A program made the translations under genes and the position numbers. From Denitratisoma sp. DHT3 (GTDB lineage Bacteria > Pseudomonadota > Gammaproteobacteria > Burkholderiales > Rhodocyclaceae), in assembly GCF_007833355.1 (NCBI RefSeq), contig NZ_CP020914.1, positions 1,350,047 through 1,414,046 on the forward strand: a stretch of 64,000 bases of DNA. Reading direction: 5' to 3'. The notes under the pieces are model-generated. The model was not told the DNA's origin, ran no database searches, and saw nothing but the letters and a program-made list of their open reading frames with translations. This document shows positions 20,930 to 29,766 of this stretch, one piece after another; within the stretch, counting starts at the first letter, position 1, and each line of letters opens with the position of its first letter.

Positions 20930-21889
20930 CTACGGGGCTGACGCCCGGACTTGGTTGCGGAACTCCCGCGGCGACAGGCCGTAGCGGCTGCGAAAGGCGC
21001 GGCTGAAGTGGGAGGCGTCGTTGAAACCCCACGCGAAGGCGATTTCGGTGATCGACCGGCGCATTCCCGCGGCACCTTGCAGGGCGCTGCGGCAGTGCTC
21101 CAGGCGATGCTCCAGCAGGTATTGGGAGAAGGTGCGGCCGGTGCCGCGCATCAGCAGATGCACATAGCGCGGCGAGATGGCGCAAGCGTCGGCGACGCGC
21201 TGCACCTCCAGTTGCGGGTCGCGCAGATTCGCGGCGATGCATTCCAGCACCCGTTGCCGCTGCGACTGCACCCAGCGGGAGCCCGCGGCCGTCTCGCCGC
21301 GCAGCGTGCCGAACAGGCCGGCGACCAGGTGCGCCACCACCGCCGCCATTTCCGCCATGCCGGCGGTGCCCAGTTCCGCCCGCCGCGCCCAGAGCGCGGT
21401 GATGAAGTCCCATACCAGCGCCCCCTGGCCGGCATCGGCGCTCATCGGACTCATGCACACTGCCCGCGGATCGGCCAGGTAGCGTTCCAGCATCGGCTTG
21501 GGCAGGCGCACGTTGAGCAGATGGCTGTCGGCGCCGAGTTCCCGCCATTGCGGCGCATGGCTGTCCAGCAGCAGCATCGACCGCGCACCGGCATGGCATT
21601 CCCGGCCGTCCTGACCGCCGTGGAAGCCGCCGCTCAATTGCAGCGTCAGGTAATAGCTGTCCGGGGCGGCCCGCTGCGGCTGCGGCACCTGCAGGCTCTG
21701 GCCGGAGGCCGAGCGGATCTCCGCGAGCTCCAGGCCGCTGAACTGCCAGGAGCGGTAGCGGGTGCGGAAGCCACGCCCGCCGTTTGCGGAAAACACCTGA
21801 ACGCCGGGGTAGCGCAGGGACATGAACTCGCGCCAGCCGTCGAGGCTGCGCCACATCATGTCGTCCTGTCCGGGGAATGCCGTATTCAT
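20930..21889 (-). CDS. AraC-family transcriptional regulator
   Basis: The 319-residue product has an N-terminal cupin-like ligand-binding region resembling the AraC_binding_2 type (about 20-170). The C-terminus has two helix-turn-helix motifs (about 215-315): LEVQRVADACAISPRYVHLLMR and ITEIAFAWGFNDASHFSRAFRSRYGLSPREFR, characteristic of AraC/XylS activators. The ATG at 21887-21889 is preceded by GGAGG; an ATG nine codons upstream is an alternative. It is transcribed in the same direction as the VOC-family gene just upstream (70 bp gap), which may be its partner. The ligand is unknown. Confidence 0.85.
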   Translation of the reverse strand: MNTAFPGQDDMMWRSLDGWREFMSLRYPGVQVFSANGGRGFRTRYRSWQFSGLELAEIRSASGQSLQVPQPQRAAPDSYYLTLQLSGGFHGGQDGRECHAGARSMLLLDSHAPQWRELGADSHLLNVRLPKPMLERYLADPRAVCMSPMSADAGQGALVWDFITALWARRAELGTAGMAEMAAVVAHLVAGLFGTLRGETAAGSRWVQSQRQRVLECIAANLRDPQLEVQRVADACAISPRYVHLLMRGTGRTFSQYLLEHRLEHCRSALQGAAGMRRSITEIAFAWGFNDASHFSRAFRSRYGLSPREFRNQVRASAP

Positions 21890-21959
21890 CCGTCCATCGC
21901 CTCCGCAATATGCCATTCAACCTGACCGGGAGATTATGGCAAAGATATCGGCGCCCCTT

Positions 21960-22427
21960 CTACTCGGGTTTTCGGTCGAGCCGGGCGAGGGAGACACTGA
22001 AGCCGCAGCGCTGCGCGGAAGCGAGGATGAATTCCTGATAGCGGCAGAAGCGCCCGCCCAGGTGCTGGTCGATTTCGTCCTGGCGGTAGTCGAGCGCATG
22101 CGTGCAGGCATAGCCGTGCGCGGCGGCCCGCGCCAGCGCCGCGTCGGCATCGTCCACGCCGAAAAAGACGTTCATGATGCCTTCGCCGTTCCGGGCCAGA
22201 AACTGCGATACCGCGCTGTCGTGCTCCCGGCCCGGCATCGGTGCGCACAGCTCGATGCCGGCGTCCCAGGCGATGGACACCTGGATGCCGAAAGGCGCCC
22301 CCGTCCAGTGGGCGTCGCTGAACGTCGCTCCCAACATGTCCGCATACAGCCGCTTGGACGCCTCCAGATCCCTCACGGCGATCACGATACGATTGATGCC
22401 TCGCAGTCCCATTCTCGGCTCCTCCAT
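21960..22427 (-). CDS. VOC (glyoxalase/dioxygenase-fold) family protein
   Basis: A 155-residue protein with the vicinal-oxygen-chelate fold pattern: GINRIVIAVRDLEASKRLYADMLG at the N-terminus (first beta-alpha-beta module), EGIMNVFFGVDDADAALARAAAHG in the middle, and a closing beta strand region. Members include glyoxalases, dioxygenases and antibiotic-resistance proteins. No set of metal ligands lets me say which. Alternative start MGLRG is five codons in. It lies just upstream of the AraC-type gene, on the same strand. Confidence 0.75.
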   Translation of the reverse strand: MEEPRMGLRGINRIVIAVRDLEASKRLYADMLGATFSDAHWTGAPFGIQVSIAWDAGIELCAPMPGREHDSAVSQFLARNGEGIMNVFFGVDDADAALARAAAHGYACTHALDYRQDEIDQHLGGRFCRYQEFILASAQRCGFSVSLARLDRKPE

Positions 22428-22668
22428 GGATTACGGTTGATCGGCGAACGCTGCGACCGGCATGAACACCGGCCGCTGCGCCATTCTCGCGGCTTGGCGC
22501 GACGGATACTTGACTCCACGGGCAGCGAAACTTGCCCCCATGGGCAACTCGGCCCCAAGGCGGGTGCGCTGCCCGGCGGAAAGCGGGCGGCCGGCCCAAT
22601 CGTATAACCCTCTCCCCAAGGGAGGAGGAACCGGTTTGCGATCGTTCATGCGATCCATGCCCTGGCTG

Positions 22669-22697
22669 TTGCATAATCAATAAGTAATTACTAATAT
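22669..22697 (+). promoter_or_regulatory. Candidate promoter with palindromic operator upstream of sqr
   Basis: In the 380-bp gap between the VOC gene and sqr, TTGCAT (22669-22674) and TAATAT (22692-22697) are spaced by 17 bp. The spacer is AT-rich in an otherwise GC-rich region and holds the perfect palindrome AGTAATTACT (22683-22692), abutting the -10, a placement typical of a repressor operator. The rest of the gap shows no gene. Confidence 0.45.
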
Positions 22698-22808
22698 TCT
22701 GAAACAAGCTGTGCCAGAAGAATATTCAGAGCGTCGTTCGGTGGCTCCGCGATCACGGCAGCCCAGGCAACGCGGCCAACTGCAACAACGAGACAAGGAG
22801 GAAACACC

Positions 22809-24086
22809 ATGGCGCATATCGTGATCATCGGAGCTGGTCTGGGCGGATTGCCCATGGCCTACGAAATGCGTGACCACGCCCGCCCGGAGGACCGCATCAC
22901 CGTCATCGCCAAGGATAGATTGTTCCACTTCGTGCCCTCCAACCCGTGGGTGGCCGTGCACTGGCGCACCCGGAAGGACATCGAATTCGACCCGGCCGCG
23001 ACCCTGGCGCGGCTCGATATCGGTTTCATCCCGGTAGCCGCCGCGCGCGTTCTGCCCGAGGCCAACGCCGTCGAACTGGTCGATGGCCAGCGCATCGACT
23101 ACGACTACCTGATCGTCGCCACCGGGCCCCGCCTGGCCTTCGACGAAGTGCCCGGTCTCGGCCCCCAGGGCGGCCATACCCAGTCGATCTGCCATGTGGA
23201 GCACGCGGCCGCGGCCGAGCGGGTCTGGCAGGCGTTCGTTGCCGACCCTGGGCCGGTGGTGGTCGGCGCCGTGCAGGGAGCCTCCTGCTTCGGTCCGGCC
23301 TACGAGTTTTCCATGATCCTGGAAACCGATCTGCGCCGCCGCAAGATCCGCGACCAGGTGCCGATGACCTTCGTGACCTCCGAACCCTATATCGGCCACC
23401 TCGGCCTGGGCGGAGTGGGCGATTCGAAAGGGATGATGGAGTCGATGTTCCGCAGCCGGCACATCAAGTGGATCTGCAATGCCAAGGTGGATAAGGTCGA
23501 GGCCGGGGTGATGCATGTCATCGAACATGATGAGGACGGCAAGGAAAAACGCCGCCACGAGTTGCCCTTCAAGTATTCGATGATGCTGCCGGCCTTCAAG
23601 GGAGTGGAGGCGGTCAGCGGCATCGAAGGGCTGGTCAATCCCAGGGGATTTGTCCTGATCGATGCGCACCAGCGCAATCCGACCTTCCGCAACGTCTTTG
23701 CCGTGGGGGTCTGCGTCGCCATCCCGCCGGTGGAGGCGACGCCGATTCCCACGGGCACGCCGAAGACCGGCTACATGATCGAATCGATGGTCAGCGCCAC
23801 CGCCCGCAATATCCGCGCGCTGCTTGACGGCAAGGAGCCCAGTGAAAAAGCCACCTGGAACGCGGTGTGTCTGGCGGATTTCGGCGACAGTGGCGCGGCA
23901 TTCGTTGCCCTGCCCCAGATCCCGCCGCGCAACGTGAACTGGGTTTCGGAGGGGAAATGGGTGCATTTGGCTAAGCTGGCCTTCGAAAAGTACTTTCTGC
24001 ACAAGATGAAAAACGGCACTACCGAGCCGATCTACGAAAAGATCCTGCTCAATGCCGCCGGCCTCAACAAGCTGCGCCAGAAGTGA
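22809..24086 (+). CDS. sqr: Sulfide:quinone oxidoreductase (type I-like)
   Basis: Flavoprotein that oxidises sulfide to polysulfide/sulfur at the membrane and passes electrons to quinone. The 425-residue product begins with the FAD-binding MAHIVIIGAGLGGLPMAYEM. It has the three redox cysteines at the positions used by the Acidithiobacillus ferrooxidans enzyme: Cys128 (SICHVEHA), Cys160 (GASCFGPAYEF) and Cys354 (WNAVCLADFGD). The C-terminal segment (WVHLAKLAFEKYFLHKM) matches the membrane-anchoring amphipathic helices of the family. AAGGAGG lies 8 bp upstream of the start. It is monocistronic, followed by a terminator. Confidence 0.92.
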   Translation: MAHIVIIGAGLGGLPMAYEMRDHARPEDRITVIAKDRLFHFVPSNPWVAVHWRTRKDIEFDPAATLARLDIGFIPVAAARVLPEANAVELVDGQRIDYDYLIVATGPRLAFDEVPGLGPQGGHTQSICHVEHAAAAERVWQAFVADPGPVVVGAVQGASCFGPAYEFSMILETDLRRRKIRDQVPMTFVTSEPYIGHLGLGGVGDSKGMMESMFRSRHIKWICNAKVDKVEAGVMHVIEHDEDGKEKRRHELPFKYSMMLPAFKGVEAVSGIEGLVNPRGFVLIDAHQRNPTFRNVFAVGVCVAIPPVEATPIPTGTPKTGYMIESMVSATARNIRALLDGKEPSEKATWNAVCLADFGDSGAAFVALPQIPPRNVNWVSEGKWVHLAKLAFEKYFLHKMKNGTTEPIYEKILLNAAGLNKLRQK

Positions 24087-24111
24087 TCCTGCCCCTGCCT
24101 CGCCTCGATCA

Positions 24112-24145
24112 AAGTCGCCCCGGCAGGGCACCGCCGGGGCGACTT
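24112..24145 (+). terminator. Hairpin terminator after sqr
   Basis: A perfect 13-bp stem, AAGTCGCCCCGGC paired with GCCGGGGCGACTT around an 8-base loop, starts 26 bp after the sqr stop. The downstream tract is only weakly T-rich (TTGTAAT), so termination is likely but the T-tail is poor. It also separates sqr from the convergent DUF72 remnant. Confidence 0.6.
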
Positions 24146-24182
24146 GTAATGCGCGCTCGGGCATTCCTGCGCAGCCCTTTCC

Positions 24183-24743
24183 TCAATGGCAACCCACGAT
24201 CTCAACGCGCTCCGGAACGCAGTTGACGCACCGCCCGCGCCAGCTCCACCACCTCTGGAACACCAGCGCACCGAGCTTTTCCCCCAGCCCGGCCAGCGCC
24301 GGTTCGACGAAATCGCGCATGGCCGGCCCGGCGGCGAGGAAATCCGGATTCGGCCGCCGGCCGCGGCCGGACTCGTCGCGCAGCAGCGCATCGGTCACCC
24401 GGCTCGGGGCCTTGACCACGAAGCGGAAATCGTCCGGCACCTGCGCCGCGTAAGCGGCGAACTGGGCCGCGCTCAAGGGCTGGTAGAAGCCGCGGTCGAG
24501 GCCGACCGTGCGCAGCAGCGGATGCTGCGCGTAGGCCATCAACCCGTGGCGTGACAGCGCGGCGTCCGGGTAGTCGCGCTTCCACACCAGGCCGGCCCAG
24601 CCGGGGTAGTTCCAGGACGAGGTGCCGAAACGCAGCCCGGCCGGCAAGGCGGCGGCGAGTTCGCGCAGCGCCGGGTCGGGCGGCGCGGCTTCGACGACGG
24701 GCGGAGGGGTTGCGCCGGTATCGGGGAATAGCGAGTTCTGCAT
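24183..24743 (-). pseudogene. DUF72 (YecE-like) protein, truncated by internal deletion
   Basis: The N-terminal 150 residues are a clear DUF72 protein: LRFGTSSWNYPGWAGLVWKRDYP, then DDFRFVVKAPSRVTDALL. After GEKLGALVFQ the expected FPP-type motif and the second half of the TIM-barrel-like domain are missing. The frame runs into WWSWRGRCVNCVPERVEIVGCH and stops at 186 residues, whereas intact members have roughly 250-300. In the next frame a plausible natural C-terminus (VVELARAVRQLRSGAR, stop at 24202) is present. I infer an internal deletion plus frameshift. It is divergent from the EndoQ-UvrD gene. Confidence 0.7.
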
Positions 24744-24826
24744 GATCGATGGCGGACCGCCGCCCTGCGGGCCTGCTCCTATAATTTCGGAAATTGTATA
24801 GAACCGAGACCGGACCCGCCCCGATC

Positions 24827-27800
24827 ATGGCCTTCCACGCCGATCTGCACATTCATTCCCACCACTCCCGCGCCACCAGCCGCGACCTCGACCTGGAACA
24901 CCTCGCCTGGTGGGCGGCGCGCAAGGGCATTGCGGTGGTGGCCACCGGCGACTGCGTGCATCCGGCCTGGCTGGCCGAGATGAAGGACAAGCTGGTGGCC
25001 GAGGGCAGCGGCCTGTTCGCACTGCGCCCGGAGATCGAGGCGGAGATTCTGAAGACCCTGCCACCGGCCTGCCGGGCGCCGGTGCGCTTCATGCTGTCGA
25101 CCGAGATTTCGACCATCTACAAGAAGGGCGAGCGCACGCGCAAGGTGCACCACGTGGTCTACGCGCCCGATTTCGCCACCGTTGACCGGCTGGCCGCCAG
25201 CCTCGGGCGGATCGGCAACATCGCCTCCGACGGCCGGCCGATTCTCGGCCTCGATTCGCGTGATCTGCTGGAAGTGGTTCTCGCCTCCGGACCGCATGCC
25301 TACCTCGTGCCGGCGCACATCTGGACGCCATGGTTCTCGGCGCTCGGCTCGCAATCCGGCTTCGATTCGATACAGGAATGTTACGGCGACCTCGCCGATC
25401 ACATCTTCGCAGTGGAAACCGGCCTCTCGTCCGACCCGGAAATGAACTGGCGGGTGTCCTCGCTCGACGGCTACCGGCTGATCTCCAATTCCGACGCCCA
25501 TTCGCCGGCCAAGCTCGGCCGCGAGGCGACGCGCTTCGACTGCGCGCCGGACTACTTCGCCATGCGCCGGGCGCTGGAAACCGGCGATGGCTACGTCGGC
25601 ACCATCGAATTCTTCCCCGAGGAAGGCAAGTACCACATGGACGGCCACCGCGCCTGCGGCGTCTGCTTCGACCCGGTGCAGACCATCGCCCACGGCGGGC
25701 GCTGCCCGGTGTGCGGCAAGCCGCTGACCGTCGGCGTCGCGCACCGGGTCGAGGCGCTGGCCGACCGCAAGATCGGCACCCCGCCGCCGACCGCCGGCAG
25801 CGTGACCAGCCTTGTGCCGCTGCCCGAGATGCTGGCCGAAATCCTCGGCAGCGGCGTCGCCTCGCAAGGCGTGGCGCGGGCCTACGACCGCATGTCGGCC
25901 GAACTCGGGCCGGATTTCACGATCCTCGGCGAGACACCGGTAGAGGACGTCCGCCGGGTCCATCCGCTGCTCGGCGAGGCGGTCGACCGGTTGCGCGCTG
26001 GCCGCGTCATCCGGCAGGCCGGCTACGACGGCGAATACGGCGTGATCCGCCTGTTCGAGGAAGGCGAACTGAAGCGCCTCAGCCACGGCAACCTGTTGTT
26101 CGACCTGCCATTGCCGCCACCACTGCAAGCCGCGCCGGCGCCCAGGGTCGTCGAAGCGCCGCCGGAACCGCCATCCCCGCCGCAGGCCCCCGCGCCTTCC
26201 GGCCATTCCGGCCTGCTCGCCGCGCTCGACGCCGACCAGGCCCGCGCCGCGTCAGCGGTGGACGGCCCGTTGATCGTCGCCGCCGGCCCCGGTTCCGGCA
26301 AGACGCGGATGCTCACCCATCGCCTCGCGCACCTGATCCTCGAACGCGGCGAACCGACGGACGCCTGCCTGGCCATCACCTTCACCCGCCGCGCCGCCGA
26401 GGAACTGCGCGAACGGCTGGCCGCGCTGCTGGCGGCTGATGCTGGCGAGTGCGCCATCCACACCTTCCATTCCCTCGGGCTGGCCTTCCTCCATGCCGAA
26501 AGCGCGGCGGCCGGCCTGCCGGCGGATTTCCGCATAGCCGACGAAAGCGAACGCGCCGCCGCGCTCGCCGCCGACCTCGAAATCACCCACGCCAAGGCCA
26601 TGCGCCTGCTGAAAACCGTGTCGCTGCTCAAGCGCACTGGCCTGCCGCCGACCGACGAGGAAGCCGCCGCCGCGCTGGCCGCCTGCCGCCGGCTCGGCCA
26701 GGCCGGGAAATGGGTGGATTTCGACGATCTGGTCGGCCTGCCGGTCGACATCCTCGAAAGCGACCCGGCCATCGCCGCCCGCTGGCGGCAACGCTTCCGC
26801 CACATCTGCGTTGACGAATTCCAGGACGTGGACGCCCGCCAGTACCGGCTGCTGCAACTGCTCGCACCGGCCGCCGCCAGCATTTGCGCGATCGGCGACC
26901 CGAATCAGGCGATCTACGGTTTCCGCGGCGCCGACGCCGCCTGTTTCGCCCGCTTCGGCAAGGATTTTCCCGGCACCCGGACGCTGCGCCTCGGTCGCAA
27001 CTACCGCTCCACCGGCAACATCGTCAGCGCCGCCGCGCAGGTGATCGGCAACGGCGCGCCGGACGACATCACCCGCCCGCCGGGCGAGCCGCTGACCCTG
27101 CATGCCGCACCCGACGAAAGGGCGGAAGCCGAATTCGTCGCCGCCACCATCGAAAGCCTGCTCGGCGGCCACGACATGCTCGCCGCCGGCCGCAAGGGCG
27201 CCTCATCCGGCGGCGACAGACCGCTCGACTTCGCCGATTTCGCCGTGCTCTACCGCACCGACGCGCAGGCCGCCGCGCTGCGCGACGCCCTCGACCGGGC
27301 CGGCATCCCGTACAAGAAAAGCTCGCCCGCGCCGATCGCCGGCCAGCCCTTGGTGGCGGCGCTGCTCGACGCGCTGGCCCGGCAGGACGCCGAAGCCACC
27401 CTGCCCGAGCCACTGCCTGCCCGATTGGCCGCCGCGGCCGAACAACTGCGCCCGGAACAGGACGCCGCCGGCCAGGCCGCGCTGCTCGAAGCCCGCCACT
27501 GGCTCACCGCGCTCGCCGCCGGCGCGGCGGACGAAACGCAACTGCGCGAACAGGTCGCACTATCCAACGAAGCCGATTTCTGGGACGCCCGCGCCGACCG
27601 GGTTTCGCTGCTCACCATGCACGCCGCCAAGGGGCTGGAATTCCCGGTGGTGTTCGTGGTCGGCGTCGAGGACGGGCTGACGCCCTTCTCGTGGGGCACC
27701 GCCGACCGTGCCGACCCCGAAGCGGCGGCCGAGGAACGCCGCCTGTTCTACGTCGCCCTGACCCGCGCCAAGGACCGGCTGTTCCTCACCCGCGCCCGCG

Positions 27801-28054
27801 AGCGCGCCTGGCGCGGCCAGCGGCGCACGCCGCCGCCCTCGCCTTTCCTCGACGGCATCGCGCCGGAACTGCTGCGCACCCACGACGCGCCGCCGCGCAA
27901 GACCCGCCCCGAGCAACAGCAGTACAGCCTGTGTAGCGCGCCACAAGGCTGTTGGAGTACCCGTGCGCCCGTAGCCAGCGGCTGGACACCAAGCGCGTAT
28001 CGCCCAGTTCGGCCAGCAATCGGTTCAATTTCCCTGAATTTTGAGCATCCATAG
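24827..28054 (+). CDS. EndoQ-like PHP nuclease fused to UvrD/Rep-family helicase
   Basis: Residues 1 to about 430 resemble endonuclease Q (TIGR00375 type): the PHP motif ADLHIHSHHSRATSRD, then VVATGDCVHPAWL, a zinc-binding CGVC-x11-CPVC cluster near residues 278-293 and the conserved GYDGEYGVI. EndoQ cuts DNA 5' to deaminated bases. From about residue 470 a complete SF1A helicase follows: Walker A AAGPGSGKTRML, DEFQDVD (motif II), GDPNQAIYGFRGAD (III), LGRNYRSTGN (IV), LTMHAAKGLEFPVVFV (V) and ERRLFYVALTRAKDRLFL (VI). I use the ATG at 24827; another is 11 codons upstream. The last 42 residues, after QQQYSL, come from foreign DNA beyond a junction near 27932; the native protein probably ended QQQYSLF. 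A role in repair of deaminated DNA is inferred. Confidence 0.85.
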   Translation: MAFHADLHIHSHHSRATSRDLDLEHLAWWAARKGIAVVATGDCVHPAWLAEMKDKLVAEGSGLFALRPEIEAEILKTLPPACRAPVRFMLSTEISTIYKKGERTRKVHHVVYAPDFATVDRLAASLGRIGNIASDGRPILGLDSRDLLEVVLASGPHAYLVPAHIWTPWFSALGSQSGFDSIQECYGDLADHIFAVETGLSSDPEMNWRVSSLDGYRLISNSDAHSPAKLGREATRFDCAPDYFAMRRALETGDGYVGTIEFFPEEGKYHMDGHRACGVCFDPVQTIAHGGRCPVCGKPLTVGVAHRVEALADRKIGTPPPTAGSVTSLVPLPEMLAEILGSGVASQGVARAYDRMSAELGPDFTILGETPVEDVRRVHPLLGEAVDRLRAGRVIRQAGYDGEYGVIRLFEEGELKRLSHGNLLFDLPLPPPLQAAPAPRVVEAPPEPPSPPQAPAPSGHSGLLAALDADQARAASAVDGPLIVAAGPGSGKTRMLTHRLAHLILERGEPTDACLAITFTRRAAEELRERLAALLAADAGECAIHTFHSLGLAFLHAESAAAGLPADFRIADESERAAALAADLEITHAKAMRLLKTVSLLKRTGLPPTDEEAAAALAACRRLGQAGKWVDFDDLVGLPVDILESDPAIAARWRQRFRHICVDEFQDVDARQYRLLQLLAPAAASICAIGDPNQAIYGFRGADAACFARFGKDFPGTRTLRLGRNYRSTGNIVSAAAQVIGNGAPDDITRPPGEPLTLHAAPDERAEAEFVAATIESLLGGHDMLAAGRKGASSGGDRPLDFADFAVLYRTDAQAAALRDALDRAGIPYKKSSPAPIAGQPLVAALLDALARQDAEATLPEPLPARLAAAAEQLRPEQDAAGQAALLEARHWLTALAAGAADETQLREQVALSNEADFWDARADRVSLLTMHAAKGLEFPVVFVVGVEDGLTPFSWGTADRADPEAAAEERRLFYVALTRAKDRLFLTRARERAWRGQRRTPPPSPFLDGIAPELLRTHDAPPRKTRPEQQQYSLCSAPQGCWSTRAPVASGWTPSAYRPVRPAIGSISLNFEHP
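27933..28052 (-). pseudogene. AbiEi-type antitoxin, 5' fragment
   Basis: Starting at the ATG at 28050-28052 the minus strand encodes MDAQNSGKLNRLLAELGDTRL and continues through VSSRWLRAHGYSNSLVARY. This is the winged-helix N-terminus of the AbiEi family of type IV antitoxins. After VARY the sequence abruptly becomes the reverse of the helicase gene end, so everything past about residue 40 is lost. The start codon sits inside an inverted repeat, TTTTGAGCA/TGCTCAAAA (28039-28047 and 28055-28063), resembling the autoregulatory operators bound by AbiEi proteins. The matching toxin gene is absent here. Confidence 0.65.
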
Positions 28055-28113
28055 TGCTCAAAATAACAGATTTATAAACTTTAGCCAAGATAGGCCAGTT
28101 TGACAAGGACCAC

Positions 28114-28138
28114 AAAAGATCACCCAGAGTGATCTTTT
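28114..28138. terminator. Bidirectional hairpin terminator
   Basis: AAAAGATCAC and GTGATCTTTT form a perfect 10-bp stem around CCAGA. A-rich and T-rich ends make it work as an intrinsic terminator in both directions. It lies 71 bp downstream of the integrase stop and separates integrase from the AbiEi fragment. Confidence 0.7.
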
Positions 28139-28208
28139 CGTCCTGTGTGCAAACCTTGCGCTGGTCGCCGACAGAGAGTCTCGATACGGTTATCATGCGG
28201 CCCTCCCT

Positions 28209-29465
28209 TCACAAAGCCGCGCTGAGAACCGGGACCGATGTGTTCTCCGGCAGCAGCTTCGGCACATGGGTGCGCCCGTCGATCCAGGCATCGACCATGT
28301 CCGCCCACTCCTGCAGCATGTGCCGCCGCTGCTCAGCGTACTCGGCCTTGTTGTAGATCGAGCGCGAGGAGCGCCCTTCCTCGTGCGCCAAGCACTTCTC
28401 GATCCAGTCGCGGTTGAACCCGATCTCGTTGAGCAGCGTCGATCCCGTGCGGCGCAAATCGTGGACGGTGAACGGTTCCAGGGGCAGGCCTGCGGCCTTG
28501 GCCCGCTGCGCCACGATCTGCGTGACCCGGTTCAGGGTCGCGTGCGACATGCAATGGTCGGAGTCGTAGCGCGACGGCAGCACGAACTTCGAGCCGGCCG
28601 CGCAGGTGTGCAGCGCCACCAGGATGTCCAGCGCCTGGCGCGACAGGTAGACCACATGCGGGTTGCGCCCCTTCATCCGCTGCTTCGGAATGGTCCAGGT
28701 CGCGCTCTCGAAATCGACCTCGTCCCAGGTGGCCTCGATCAGCTCGCTCTTGCGCACCAGCGTCAGCAGGATCATGCGCAACGCCAGCCGGATGGTCGGA
28801 TAGGTGGCCACCGACTCCATCTGCCGTGACATCAGGCGGATCTCCAGCGGCGACAAGGCGCGGTCCTTGGGCACGAAGGTCGCAATCGAGGCTGCGCCCA
28901 CGTCGGCCGCCGGGTTGTCCACCTTCTCCCCATGCAGGATGGCAAAGGCATAGACCTGCTTCACGATGTCGCGGACATGCACTGCGGTAGCCGGGGCGCC
29001 CCGCCCCTTCACCTTGCCGCACAGGGCACGCAAGTCATCGGCGGTGATTTCGTTGAGCAGGCGGTTCTGGAAGGCCGGCAGGATGTCCCGATCGACGATG
29101 CTCTTGCGCATCGCGCGCGTGCTGTCGGCCATCCGGGCACCGGCCAGCCACTGGGCGGTCATGTCGCCGAAGTTCTTGGCGGCGGTCAGGCGGCGCTTCT
29201 CGCGCTGCTTTTCATGCGCCGGGGACTTGCCCTGGGCGACGGCCTTCTTGGCATCCAGCAGCTTTTCGCGGGCCATCGCGAGCGAAATGCCGGACGGCCC
29301 ATACCGTCCAATGGTCAGCGTCTCGCGCCGGCCGTTGAGACGGTAATCGTAGCGGAAGGTGACGGTACCGGTGGTCGATACCGTTACGTACATGCCATCG
29401 CGGTCGGAAGCCTTATAAATCTTGGACTTAGGCTTGAGATTGCGTAATGCGGTGTCGGTAAGCAT
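28209..29465 (-). CDS. int: Tyrosine recombinase (DUF4102/P4-type integrase)
   Basis: Site-specific integrase expected to insert and excise the mobile element. The 418-residue product has the N-terminal arm-binding domain of the P4 type (LTDTALRNLKPKSKIYKASDRDGMYV and TLTIGRYGPSGISLAMAREK), a core-binding domain (about 90-190) and a catalytic domain. Catalytic residues are in LTLVRKSELIEATWDEVD (Arg), HDLRRTG (His-x2-Arg), LAHEEGRSSRS (His) and IYNKAEY (Tyr). The start is preceded by AGGAGA. The 3' end faces the chromosomal junction at 27.93 kb; upstream lie att-like cores and arm-like repeats. Confidence 0.95.
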   Translation of the reverse strand: MLTDTALRNLKPKSKIYKASDRDGMYVTVSTTGTVTFRYDYRLNGRRETLTIGRYGPSGISLAMAREKLLDAKKAVAQGKSPAHEKQREKRRLTAAKNFGDMTAQWLAGARMADSTRAMRKSIVDRDILPAFQNRLLNEITADDLRALCGKVKGRGAPATAVHVRDIVKQVYAFAILHGEKVDNPAADVGAASIATFVPKDRALSPLEIRLMSRQMESVATYPTIRLALRMILLTLVRKSELIEATWDEVDFESATWTIPKQRMKGRNPHVVYLSRQALDILVALHTCAAGSKFVLPSRYDSDHCMSHATLNRVTQIVAQRAKAAGLPLEPFTVHDLRRTGSTLLNEIGFNRDWIEKCLAHEEGRSSRSIYNKAEYAEQRRHMLQEWADMVDAWIDGRTHVPKLLPENTSVPVLSAAL

Positions 29466-29496
29466 CGAGGTTTTTTCTCCTGTTCATGACGGCTTT

Positions 29497-29639
29497 TACC
29501 GTCAGGGGTCAGGAGACCTGCTGATGCTCGGAAAGCCGCATGAAACAAGCTTTCCTGAGGAGAGATTTACCGTCAAAGACCGGTTTGGTCTGGATAGTAA
29601 ACGGGAGGGTCTCAATCCGGCCTCCGGTTTCTACCGTCA
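29497..29639 (+). repeat. Three TACCGTCA repeats upstream of integrase
   Basis: TACCGTCA occurs at 29497-29504, 29568-29575 and 29632-29639, within the 414-bp non-coding stretch between int and hicB. Spacing is 71 and 64 bp. The same TACC core recurs as paired repeats around both att-like cores further right, so these are candidate integrase arm-type binding sites. The rest of the stretch is AT-rich and has no credible gene. Confidence 0.5.
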
Positions 29640-29766
29640 CCTCTACCGCCAATCCGTTTTGCTGGCCGGCGATAGCCACCGATAGCTGTCGTGACGTATT
29701 TATTTTTAAATCAACACGTTACGACAGTTCTTCGATAGGTCACGATAGTCCCCGAAGGACCTGATT

